Assembly: GCF_011397635.1 (NCBI RefSeq)
Contig: NC_064761.1
Span: 28,437,643-28,501,642, forward strand
Direction of reading: 5' to 3'
Origin: Epinephelus fuscoguttatus
Taxonomy: Eukaryota > Chordata > Actinopteri > Perciformes > Serranidae
DNA length: 64,000 nucleotides
The notes under the pieces are model-generated. The model made no database searches. It saw only the letters and a list, made by a program, of their open reading frames with translations, and was not told where the DNA came from. Every line of letters starts with the position of its first letter. Positions within the stretch are counted from its first letter, which is position 1. A program made the translations under genes and the position numbers. Below, in pieces: positions 35,100 through 48,300 of this stretch.

Positions 35100-38000
35100 A
35101 CATTCAAACTCAGCTTAGAAGAGTATGAAGGATAGATTTAGAAAACAGAAAGATAGGCAATCTGCCATGTTAGCACATTACCCAACATATACGATAATTG
35201 TTAGGTACTGAATTTAGGATTTAGAAATTTGACCTCACAAACATTCATCAGACGTGACTGAATTTTATATATAAGTTTTCGTTCATTCAAAAAAAAAAAA
35301 CAGATTGTGGAAAGGAAAAGGCTTCGGACTGTTCTCTGTGCCAAAAGAATCACTTAGAAACTTAATCATATCTGATGTTGGGGCGTCTCTTGTGGGAAAA
35401 TTCTGTGCAGATGTGACTAATCTTCTTCCCAACAATGTTTTCGACGATTGCCGGTGCCTGCAAAACAAACATTATTTTGTCTGGCAGGCTGAAATCCTGC
35501 CGATAACATTAGTTCTGCAACATTCATCCAAAAGAATCAGTGGCTTCAGACACACTTTAGAGTGATCGAGTCTAGGTCTCTCAGACAGTAGTCATGGGAC
35601 AGAACAAGAAACCGGACCGTGACAGAAGTTATGTGCAGGTGTTGACAGCTGTCCTTGTTTTTCACACCATGAAACATTAACAAAACGCTAATCAGTCACT
35701 GGAGTGTCACAACTGACCCTTTTGGGTAAAGAAAAGAATGACCCAGTTAATGTGGACTGCTGCTGACTCAAGCCCTGAAGCGGTTTCCCTCCTTCTCACC
35801 TCTCTGGCTCAGTTGGTGGAAGTTTTTATAAGATGCCTTTGAAATAAGACAAGACCTGCAGTTGCTACAAGAGAGACGTGTTAGATCTCGCCCCACCTGT
35901 GCCCCATTTGAAGACATTCATGCTTTGTTTCATGCCTGTCTCTGGAACATGACGCATACTGTGGCTTTTGACATCCCCACTTTCTGATTGCAAACACCAT
36001 GGCCAGTCATGCATCGATAAATGTAAACGATTACGGTTCAGTTGCCTGCTCTGTGAAAGTGTGAAAGTGAAAGTCTTTGCAGCAGCAGTATTTATCCACT
36101 GGTGCTCAGGGTCAAGAAGTTAAGTCAGGAGGTTGACTTTAATTATCATACAGGGATGGATACGATGGCATAAACACATGTTCTATATAATGTCATCCAT
36201 TGTAAGAGACCCCCAAACAGCCTCCTGCTGATAATGTTCTCTCCTGCAGTTGAGAAGGAAATTGTCCATAAAAGGCAAAGTGGTTACTCTTTCGCAACCA
36301 TCTCAACCGTGTTTTTATGAACTGAACAGATCTGTCATTTATCCAGAGCTCAAGGCTGCTGTTTCACTGCCAAATGTAATCGCAAACAAAAGCTGACTTG
36401 CTCTTGGGTTTAATATCTTGGCTTCCCACGATGATCCCAGAGGCTTGGTAAAGGTAAAGATGAAGAAAGAACATGTGAATGTGATAGAAAAGCATTAGAA
36501 AAACAAAACAATAGGTGTTTTTTCATGGTTGAAATATCACTCACCACTTTTTAATTTCATTCAGACGGGTTTGTGACTGGATCAAAGAAAGCATTGTGTC
36601 ATTGAGATTTATTTTATTATCCTTTGTGGCATTGGCATTAGTAGTTAGGAGACAAACAGAAACAGATAAACACGTAAAAGTGATTCTTCCCTGAGTGATG
36701 TTGAAATAAATGGTTTCGTTATCTGACCTGATTTAAAGGTTTGATATCAGACTTTAAATATTTAGCTTAAGGTAAGCCTCTGTGTTTAATGAACCTCACT
36801 GACATGTCATGCTTACCTACCTTTGATCGCCTCAAAGTAAATGATTTACTGTTGAAAACAACTTCACTTTCCCTCAGTGTATCAGCTCCGTTCATGCATT
36901 AACTCCCTTTTTGAAATCTGTTTTGAAACAGCAGCTGCAGACGGACACTGTTGGTTGTTTCGTTTTCATTTCACTGTCACAAGAAACATTATTCTCTGCA
37001 TCCTTAATCAGTTTACAGATGATCCTGCGGTTGGGATAATAAATTTTAACAGTGATTTTCACACCAGTGATGTTGAGCAAGAACAGGTTTCCTAAATAAA
37101 CAGCAGGACTCCTTCTTGGCACTCAAGGAGGCCTTGATCATTTATCCCTGTCCGCTCCTGCCCACACAATGAGAACACATTCCTGTTTGAAAACAGGCTG
37201 TGGGCTCAACACGTTATTGCAAAATATGGTGCTTATCATAGTGCCAATCACTAATTTCAGCAGGTGCGTGCACTCACTGGCAGATTTGGCGCCAAGTGGT
37301 AGGGTGATGGTAATAGGCAAAGAGTGATGCCTGACTCAGAGAAACTGCTGTACCCCCGAGGAACTCACAAGTAAAAGGTGAGGTGAATGTGAAGTGGAGA
37401 GAGAATTGGAAAGTTTGACATCACAGATTGGAATTAAATAAAGTATTGCAGTCTTAAAAGAACTCACATGTTCATGTTTCGTAACTCTGTAGAATTCACA
37501 AATGCGTCATATTTCACCATCAACTCTTTTACTGAAAGATCTTGAGGTGGCTCCAACATTAATTCCTGCTAACTGGCTCAAAGGATGAAGTTTTTTTTAA
37601 ACCTCAGTGCTTATGAGGAAGCAAGAAATCATTTAAGGTCCCATTTAAGGAAATCTCTTTGTAAACTCTTGAAATCTTGGCTGGAGTCATGCATGCAGCA
37701 GAGAAAGTCAATATTGCTATCCTGCTGGAGGGAAAGATGAAGAGATATGAGAGGAAACGGTTTAAAGTCATTGTTTGAAAATGCTTTTATTCTGATTCAC
37801 AAATGTTGCCTCTGTCAGTGCTATAATTACTAATACAGAGTAGCATGAAGTTCATGCCAGTGTCCATGAAGCACTGATGAAAGTATTGCCTTAAAACATC
37901 AGCACTTAACTTAGATATTTACAAAATAAGATTAAAATTGTGCAAACTTGAAACAATCTGTGTGCTCCAGACTTGTTGTGACAATCTTAAAATGTGCATA

Positions 38001-38336
38001 TTTGCAAATATTTTTTAATAAATATCTACAATAAACAAAGGCATTTTAGGCACCAGTTCTTGTTTAAACAAACAAAAACCCAGTCTTAATCCAAACTTGT
38101 GCACCAACGCTTGATCAGTGGCCCTTGGTGTCAGATACAGATGCCCAGAGGCACCCTTTAGAGATGCGCCGGGGGTGGCTTTTTTGATGCTCCAAGCAAT
38201 TGGTGTAGTATAAAGAGCGAGAGAGCGTAGTGCACTAATCACATATGTTACATGATGTTTGTAACAAATGTATTTATTTTAAGCCAAACCATGATGTTTT
38301 TTTCCGAACCTAACCACGTGTTTTTGCTGCCTAAAC
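35100..38336. other. Intergenic, no gene recognised
   Basis: An 86-codon + frame (35305-35565) follows a poly-A run. It resembles no family I know and has no convincing splice partners. The rest holds only short chance frames. Confidence 0.4.
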
Positions 38337-38830
38337 CGGGGGTAGGCAACCTGCAGCTCAGGAGCCTCATGCAGCTTTTCTCCAGTGGCTCCCTGTGACT
38401 TTGACAAAAAAAAATATATGTAATGAATAACAGCTATTTTTTAACATTTAATTTTCATTTATCAGTGTTGTATTCCTAATGTGATTCTTACATTTTCCAG
38501 TTGTATAAATGTGTAGTTAACCTAAGGAAGTAAACCTTGAAACAAGTTTTTTTTTAACCTATGTAGGAAGTTTATTTTGAAAAGAAACAGTATGTATTTA
38601 ACAAATGGAAACTGTACATTTCCTGTAAAACGGAAGTTTATTTTGAAGTGTAACTTGACACAGTGTCCCTGAGCATCAAAAACTAATGCTAGGGGGTTAT
38701 CTAGGGCCACTGACCAAGTGTTGGTATTTGATGAGTTGAGAGAGAATGTGTTGCAACAACTAAAGAGGGCTGCAGACTGGTTTTACATTTTGTCTCTGGC
38801 CTCATGTGGTCCTAATTATTTTCTATGCCT
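38337..38830. mobile_element. hAT-like element fragment
   Basis: CGGGGGTAGGCAACCTGCAG followed by 'ggctccctgtgactttgac' and 'aatgaataacagctattttttaac' is shared with 60593-60725, so both are copies of one family. The right terminus is not visible in this copy. Confidence 0.55.
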
Positions 38831-39324
38831 CATGTCATTTTCCCAGGTCATTTTTAAACAGTGCCAGGTTTCATTTCTGTAACCCAAGCATGTCCCCAGT
38901 GTTTATCTTATTAGGATTACCTGTAGCCCCGGATTAGTTTGGTAGATTTATGCTCTGACTAAAAGGGATTGGAAGATGCTGATAGCCATACAGTGATTGA
39001 TGAATGTTGTGCGTCAGTAAGCTTTTGTTGGTGAATAATTAGAACACAAAGCCATAGCTAATTACTTGAGATGTGCCCTAGCCCATAAGCTATAATTGAC
39101 TTACACTGAGGGACAGAGGAACCCTCCGGCTCCGACCTCAAATTCCTTTTGTCAACATTTCAGCCCAGTATTGCACAACACAACTTGAGTATTTCTCAAC
39201 ATGTAACATAACGCCTCAGCGAGTACAGGAGCCTGAAGTGACTGAAGGAGTATCAGCATGCATGGACACATGTGTATGTGATAAAGTGCAACAACTAAAG
39301 CAAGTCCACTCCAGTTATTTCTCT

Positions 39325-42300
39325 TTACAGCAGAACACAGACAGCTGTAGGAGTTTGTTTGGCCACAGGTGTCACAGACCACGGCTTTGGACTCTCGTAC
39401 TCTTCAGGGTTAAGCGCTGAATAACCAACAGCCTCCACTGACCTCCTCTTCTGGACCCGATGGAGAAGGATCCGGTAGGTCCCAGTCAAAGGGCTCCTAC
39501 AGTCTTTGCAGGGATTGTTTTGGAAATGGACTGCCACAACACCCAGATCTGACAGCAAGCTCTTCACCTCCTGCTCCTCCACACACAGAGCCTGGTCCTC
39601 CTGGGCAAAGTGGGCCGGTGACAGGGGCAGCATGGCATATGGACCAGGATACTCAATCCCCTTCAGCCACATACTGTTTGTAATCTGCGTTAGAGTCGAG
39701 CGATCGATAGGCACAGGCCGCAGCATACCCTTAATGACCAGCTGGCACGCATCGGGCACATATGCAGGAATACTGTAGGCCCCCTGAAGGATGCAGCGCT
39801 TCAGCCTCCCCATGTTCTCCCCGTAGAAGGGCATGGTGGCCGTCACCATGAAGTACAAGAGAATACCTAAAGCCCAGGTGTCTGAGTAGCGTCCAACGTA
39901 ACCTTTGTCCTTAAACAGTTCGGGAGCAGCGTATGGTGGGGAGCCACAGAAGTTTGTGAGGAGCTCATTGGGGCCGGTCTCTGTGCTGAAGCCGAAATCT
40001 CCCACCTTGATGCAGTAGCTGGTAGTATAGAAGATGTTCTCTGCCTTCAGGTCTCTGTGGACAATGTTGTTGTCATGCTGAAATATCACAAGAAATGGAA
40101 GCATTTTTAGGGGATGCAAGGGTTAACAATAAAAATTAAACAACAATAATAACTTCTATGTTTCTGTGTGTTCATTCACCTTTTTCAAAACATTGTAGAA
40201 ATATTATTATATCAATTATTATAATATCAGTGGTGAAGTAACTAAGTACATTTACTCAAGTTGTGTGCTTAAGTACAATTTTGAGCTACTTGAATTTCCA
40301 ATTTCTCCTGTTTTATACTTTTACTTCACTACATTTCTGAGGACAGTATGCTTTTATCACCACAATATGTACCTTTAGGGCTGCAACTAGTGATTATCTT
40401 AATTCTTGAATAATTTGTCGATTATTTTCTTGATTAATCAATATGAAAAATGTTGATCCTTGTTTCCGGAAGCCCAAGATGACGTCCTTTAATGTCTTGC
40501 TTACTCCTCAACCCAAATATATTTATTTCATTGTCACAGAGGAGTAAAGAAAAAGTTACTTAAGCCTATTAATCGATTATCAAACAAGGTGGTGATTAAT
40601 TTAATGGCTGACAACTAATCAACTAATCATTGCAGCTCTATTTATCTTACAGTATAGGGACTAGTTACTTTTCCAGTTCAGATTTTATACAAAAACATAT
40701 TGTAAGTTTCTAAAATACAGCATGTTGCTAAAGATAATTACACCAGCGGTTTTCAGCCCCACTAGTTTGTGATTCCTGATAAAAAATGAGAGTATAGTTT
40801 GGGCCTATTGTCACATTTCAGATGTCTATAAGTTGTTAGAAGTTCCACCAAAGAGAGATTTCTCCTCTAAACGTCTCAGATCGTTTCACTATAATAACTA
40901 CAAGGCCCAAAGAGGAAAAATTATCCGGATTTTTACACTGAACGTACAAATAAGAGAAAAGTCAAGAACAAAATAAGTGTATGTTTTTTTCCGTTCCCAA
41001 AATAATCATCTCATGGTCAGTTGGATTATTTTGTGACTCTTGGGAGCGATCTGACCCCAAGGTGGGTGGTTTCAGAATAGATTTTGAATCCTGTTATTGG
41101 TGTTCAAGTCACTCATTGGATTAGCACGTGGATACTTGTCAGACATGTTCTCGACATATGCTCCCCCTAGACACTGGCCTTTCTGTAGTTCCCTGGGTGA
41201 GGACAAAGTATTATGATGAGGCGGCAATTAGTCTCTTTGGTCCTCGTCTCTGAAATAGTGTTAGAGGAGCTGAGGGCATCACAATCTACCTTCAAAAGGA
41301 GCCTTGAAACTCACCTTTTTAGCTTAGCATTCTCTTAATACAGTTTTTTGTCATTTGAAAAATGTATCTTAATTTTGAATTTGCCCCTTTCTGGTACCAG
41401 TATTGTCCTTCTTTTGCATGACAGGCAATACATAAATAAAGTGAACTCGTTTAGTAAGCTACAGGTTGGGAACCACTGGACTAAACTAAAATATAAATTA
41501 GTTAACAGAGTTCCATCTCATCCAGCTACAATAATTAAACGTTGCCAACACACTGATGCATCAATATCAGCAATCTTATAATGTCACATATAACACCAAT
41601 GTTTTACTCACAGGGGCCATTTCTCTGCAACATAATTACATACACTTTTGATAATTCAAGTAAAATTTGCTGAAAATACTCATGTACTTTTATGTAAGAC
41701 TGCACTTTCATATTGTTATTCTGGTACTTTGATTTAAGTAAAAAATCTGTGTTCTTCTTCCAACATGGATTAGTATTGTTATCATTAACACAAGACAACA
41801 ACTGAATCTCAGTTTGTTATGTTTTCCGATGTTGCTTGCAGCAGTGATCTTATAATCAGATGGGCGACAGAGTCCTTAATTATAGGACGTTCTGGTGGCC
41901 TCTGGGTTTAATGTTATCAGTGACTGAGAAAACTTTGCTGCATGTCATCTCCCCTCATTTCCTGTCACCTCTCTAGTGGCCTCTATGAAGATATAAACAA
42001 CTATCCCCCCAGAATGCTCTAAATATACTTCAAATTGATGTAGTTTAAGTATTTACAGATTGAGAACTTGATTTCGAACTCATCTCTTCACCATGCTGAA
42101 TAACTACATCATATGAATTATGAATGCCTCAGACATGGATATGAGACACAGGCTGACCTCAGTGTTGTTGAGTGGATGATAACTGATACCAACGCTGGAG
42201 CTCACCATGTGTTTTACAGCAGAGATGATTTGTGCAAACACCAGCTTGGTTTCCAGGTCGTTCAGTTTCCCCCTGGTGGTGATTCGGGAGAACAGGTCCC

Positions 42301-45300
42301 CACTGCTGCCGTACTCCATCACCAGATACAGCTTCCTGCTGGTCTCCATCACCTCGTACAGACGCACTATGTTGGGATGGCACAGCTTCTCCATGCAGCT
42401 GATCTCTGAGGACATCAGCGGCTGGCTCCTCTTATCCAGACGCATCTTGTCCATGATTTTGACAGCGACTCTCTCTGAGACAGAAGACGAGGGCAGGATT
42501 AGATGTCGATGATGGGTTTAGAGAGGGTCTTACAAGGCAACGGGTCAAAATGAGGACAAACATACTTAAGAGATTTAAACACATGAGACTGTTAGAAGCA
42601 CATTAGGGGAGAAGGCTGAAGGAATGTATTCCTGGCATCTAATTTAATTGGGAGATTGTTGCAGCATTATTTTAAAGTATGACAAAAATGTGGAAGAGAA
42701 CCAAGAACCCCCCGACTGTTCAACCTGCACACACATACACATGTGTCATTTTCATAAAGGCATTTCAACAGAAAACAAATGCACTGCAGGGGTCGAGGAA
42801 AATCTAGGGTGATCAGAAAGGCTTATTCAGCAGGGGATCGGTCTGCTGACATGGGAATTATTCACAAACCCCTGATATTATTTGCACAGTGTCAAAATTA
42901 AACAACGTCAACATCCACATAACAGAAAAGGCTAAAGGTTTCCTGCAGGAAGGGAGGGAATGTGCTTCCTTCCTTCACTAACTTCAGATTCACACATTAA
43001 TTATTAAGCAACCCCTGTTTAATGCACAAGCCCAAAATAAAATAGGTACTGTTCTTAAACCTTTTTTATCACAGTCCTGATCCAGGGCTCCTCTGAAAGG
43101 AACTCTCTAGAGTTTACTTTTAAAAAGATGACAATCATCTTGTGATACTGAGCCAAATTTACAGAGGTAAAAACAGCTTAAAATTCCTTTTTTTGTTTTA
43201 TTTCTACAATTTTCTTTGATATATTTTTTATACAAGGGGACCCCGAATAGTCGACTATTCGATCTAAGCAGCTTAAATCAACCGGCAATCTCAAAGTCCA
43301 ATCATCATAGTGTCGGGAAAATTAGTCCATTATTCCATCTAGGTTATATCAAGGTGCTGAATGTCTACATTTTACAAGGAATTGCTTGGTTTCTTCCAAT
43401 AAATCAGGATACATGATCAGAGCACTCACATTAGAATGTATCACCAGCAGAGTGCTAAAAGTTTTTTTGAACTTATGAACATACGCTTCTTGTGTAGAAA
43501 CAGCTATTTAAAAAGCAAATAACATGTTCTGTCCATCTGTCTGTCTATTAGTCTCCTCGTTTCATAGGAATGAAGTTTTGCTGTAGGCCAGTGCGGAGGT
43601 TAGCCCCCTCTGGTTCCATCATCAAAAAGTTAATGGTATTTTTCCATTGGATTTTGGATAATTGCAGAGAATAAGCTCTGACACAAACAAATGTTTATCA
43701 TACTTTAGGGCACAAATATTTACATCAATGAGCACCTTACCATGAAAAACGCAGATATAGCCAGGAAGGCAAAACAGCTCAAGAAACAGGGCAAAATTCA
43801 GACCACCTGGACTGTCAACTGTAAGGTTTTTATTAAACCAAATGGCGCACCAGAGAATTCTAAAGGGGTGTGCATTAGGAGCATGGATCACTTTGAAAGA
43901 TTTGATAGAGACTAGTAGTTTTTAATTTTTACTTTTGCTGTCGATTTGCTGTCTAAATAAATTGCCATTGTTGTATGTACTGCACTATTTGCACTTCTAT
44001 GCTTTACTCATAAAAGAAGTTGAACGAGACATAGATCCCGATCAGAACCTTCTTGACAACATCTATGCAAATTGCTGCTACTACACAGAGGAACAGTTCA
44101 ATACTACTATTAAATATGACCTTGGTATATCCATTATCCATTTTAACAGTAGAAGTCTTTATGCAAATTTTCAAAGTATAAAAGATTACCTAAGTCAGTT
44201 CAAAAAACCCTTCAATATCATTGCCATTTCAGAAACATGGATAAATGCAGAGAGGGGGTCCAATTTCTTTATTAAGGGATATGAGTTTCATTGCGCCAGT
44301 AGAGCAAATGGACCTGGTGGTGGTGTGGCTCTGTTTGTTGAAGAAGGTCTATCTTACAAGGTTCTTGATAACTTGTCAGTAACAATTGATGATATAATGG
44401 AAAGTATTACTATTGAAATAGAATTGGTGAGAATGAAAAATGTAATCATCAGCTGTGTCTACAGAAAACCAGGATCCAATATCGACACGTTTATCACAAA
44501 TATGGAAAGATTGTTTACCTCAACAAAACAAAAAAATGCCTATATTTGTGGGGATTATAACATTGATTTGCTGAATCCAACCAAGCATAAATCAACAGAT
44601 GAATTTATCGAAATAATGTATAGTATGAGTCTTTTCCCAACAATAACCAAACTATCCAGAATAACATCCCATTTTGCCTCCCTAATTGATTATATTTTTT
44701 CAAATAATTTGGAAAGTAAAGTGATAAGTGGAATTTTAATGAACGATATTAGTGATCACCTGCCTGTCTTTCTAATTTATGAATGTAATTATAAAAAAAA
44801 AGAGGGAGTTAAAGGAAATTAACTATAAGAGAATACGGACTGAAGAATCTATAGCTGCTTTAAAAAATGATCTAATGAATTGGAATTGGATCAGTGTATG
44901 CAATGAAACAGCGGCAGACAAGGCTTATGACTTATTTTTAGATACATTCAAAAATCTATATGATAAGCACTGCCCTCGTAAACAGTATAGCACTAAGAAC
45001 CGCTATTCAGGAAACCCCTGGATGACCAAGGGGCTTCAAAATGCATGTAAAAAAAGAATAGCTTGTATAGGCTATTTATAAAAAATAAAACAAAAGAGGC
45101 AGAGTTTAAATATAAGAAATAGAAAAATAAAATAATAACTATTATGAGAGTGTGCAAGAAGGATTATTATACTAAACTACTAGATAAGAATAAAAATAAT
45201 GTTAAAGGTATATGGAATATATTAAATAGGACTATTAGAAATAAACAAATAAATCAAACATATCCTGATCACTTTACAGATAAGGGAAGGCAAACTGTTA

Positions 45301-48300
45301 CAATGAAGGATGTGGTTGATGGTTTTAATAGCTTCTTTGTTGACGTTGGGCCCAATCTTGCTATAGAAATAAAAGATATTGGAAAGAAACCAGCTGAAAT
45401 GGAATGTTTATTTACTTTTTTTTTTTTATGTGACGAGAGAAATGCAGATTCAATGTCTTTGGAAACTGTCGACAGGATGGAAATTATTGATATTGTAAAT
45501 AGAAGTACCAACAAAACTTCCACTGATTGGAATGACATTGATATGTCACTGATAAAGAAAATAATTGAGGGAATAGCTGATCCACTAACTCATATGTGTA
45601 ACTTGTCGTTCAAAACAGGCACCTTCCCAGATAAAATGAAACTGGCTAAAGTTATTCCATTATACAAAGCCGGCAATAAACATCTATTCACAAATTATAG
45701 ACCTGTTTCCTTACTATCCCAGTTCTCAAAGATACTGGAGAAACTATTTGTGAAAACACTGGATGATTTTATTGAGAAACATAACTTACTAAATGACAGT
45801 CAGTACGGTTTTAGATAATCTAGATCAACTTCCATGGCTCTAATGGAGCTAGTGGAAGAGATAACAGGATGCATTGATAAAAGAAAATATGCAGTGGGTG
45901 TTTTCATTGACCTAAAGAAGGCTTTTGATACAACTGACCATGGAATATTGCTCAAAAAATGGAGCGCTATGGTGTCAGAGGGGTAGCACTCACCTGGTTA
46001 CAAAGTTATATCAGTTATAGGAAGCAGTTTGTTCAACTGGGTAACCATAAATCAATGTGCTTAAACATTACCTGCGGTGTCCCTCAGGGGTCAATCTTGG
46101 GACCCAAACTATTTATTCTATACATTAATGATATTTGGAAAGTGTCTAATATTTTAAAACTGGTGGTTTTTGCAGATGACACAAATATTTTATGTTCGGG
46201 GGAAGATTTGCAGCAGCTATTATTGGTGGTCAAAAGTGAATTGCAAAACATAAAGTGTTGGTTTGATGTAAACAAATTATCGTTAAACCTGAACAAAACT
46301 AAGTTTATGATATTTGGAAATCGTCAAATTAAGCAAGAAGTACATTTGGAAATTGAAAATGTTGAAATCGAAACAGTTTACGAAATTAAGTTTCTTGGTG
46401 TTTTAATTGATCATAAGCTCTGCTGGAAACCTCACATCAAATATTTGTGCTCCAAAGTATCTAGAAGCATTGGAATACTGGGTAAAATTAAACACGTTTT
46501 AGATCTGAAATCACTTCAAATTCTGTACTATGCACTTATTGATCCATATCTGTCCTACTGTGTTGAGGTATGGGGAAATGCATACAAAAGCTCTTTACAA
46601 AAGATCTGCACTTCACAAAAAAGAGTCATAAGGATGGTTCATCATGCTGGGTACCTTGATCATACTAATCCTTTGTTTTTAAAATTGGGTATTTTAAAAT
46701 TCAGGGACCTAGTTAAATTCAAAACTGTTCAAATTTTGTTTAAAGCCTGTAATAAATTGTTACCAAGCAACATACAAATGATGTTCATGGTCAGAGAGGG
46801 AAAATACAATTTAAGAGGGAATCACAATTTTAGACATCCTACCATCCATTCGACTCTTCGAAAAGTATGTGCATCTCTGTCTGTGGTGTAAAACTGTGGA
46901 ATACACTAGATGAGGACACAAAAATGTGCATTAACTTAAAACAATTTAAACACAACTACAAACAATCACTCTTGGTCAACTATAAAGAACTGGACTGTTA
47001 ATTTTGTACCTTATACTTTTTTAGAAAGGATTTTATTTAGCCTCGTATGTTTATAAGCAGGGCTCTATTTCATATTAAAGATTAAATGTTTTAAATTTTT
47101 AAGATTCTACAGATTTATCAATTATGTATGTGCTTATATGACAATGTAAGGGGGGGGCTGAACATGATAAGCTCTGCTTCCTTCAGCCCCTTCTCGAACT
47201 TGCGCGTTATCACAGTGTGCCATTTTTTAAAATCATATTTACTGCCTGTTTTTATGCTCGTGCTAGTTTGAGACAAATAAAAATCAAATCAAATCAAATA
47301 CTTTAACGTTTCGTTCAGCACAGTTGCTTGAGTCAACATCCCGACCACAATGAGGCTGTAAAGCTGTGTTAATGACGTTCTGTTGTCTGATTTAGCTGCT
47401 TGTTAATGTCGCCTTTTCATTATGACACAAATGCTTTAAAATTTACGAGTAGGGTATTTACTGACATTTTTTTTGTGAAAGTCTCTTAGGCTTGTGTTAA
47501 CCACAGCCCTTTTTTTCCAGGCATCTAATCAAAACAAAAAAACTCAATGACTTCAAGGCGAGGGAACCAGAGTGCTGCAAACTAATTTCTGGGTTTTAGG
47601 ACTCATTCCTGCACCACTGTATTTCAGTGCTACACAACTAGGCAACCCTTACACACAACCAGGGTGTCTACAGATATAACCAGGTTAAATTTAAGACTTT
47701 TTAATACCTTTTTAATACCAACTTATATGAAATTTAAGACCAAACCTGCAATGGAAATAAACATCATATATAAAAATGTGTGTGTAAGCGTTTACTTGAG
47801 CATGTGTGTGTCACGCAAACACACTGATGTCAGTTCAAAATGAACAGTAAAGAAAAATGACATCAGTTGGGTGAGTTTAAGTTTAGTGTGTTTAACGTAA
47901 AATGAAAACAAAATCTCATCGCTGTCATAAATGCTATTTATTATTGCAATTCTTCGGTCTGTCCAGTGATTGTGAACACAGTCATTGAGTCTGTCAGGCT
48001 GGAGAAATTTTTAAGGTAATGTGACTGAAAACATGAGACCCATTGAATCTGAATTTAAGACAATTTAAGACTTTTTAAGGACTCGTAGACACCCTGACGA
48101 CAAACAGCTGTGGATGGATAATAAAATAAATTCTAATGCCAAGTCAAGACCAAATGTTCAATTGGGAAAAAATGGAAATCAGTATGACAAATGAGAATAT
48201 GGATTCGTGAGCAGAAAAAAAAAACATGATTTGACGATGAGTGACCGATAGGCGAGACTCGACCAATCAAATTTGACTATGTATAACACAACTAATTCTT

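Noticed and set aside
35305-35565. 86-codon + frame
   Set aside because: Follows a poly-A run, no family match, no splice-linked partners.
39506-39778. 90-codon + frame opposite nim1k exon 4
   Set aside because: Antisense shadow of the kinase exon.
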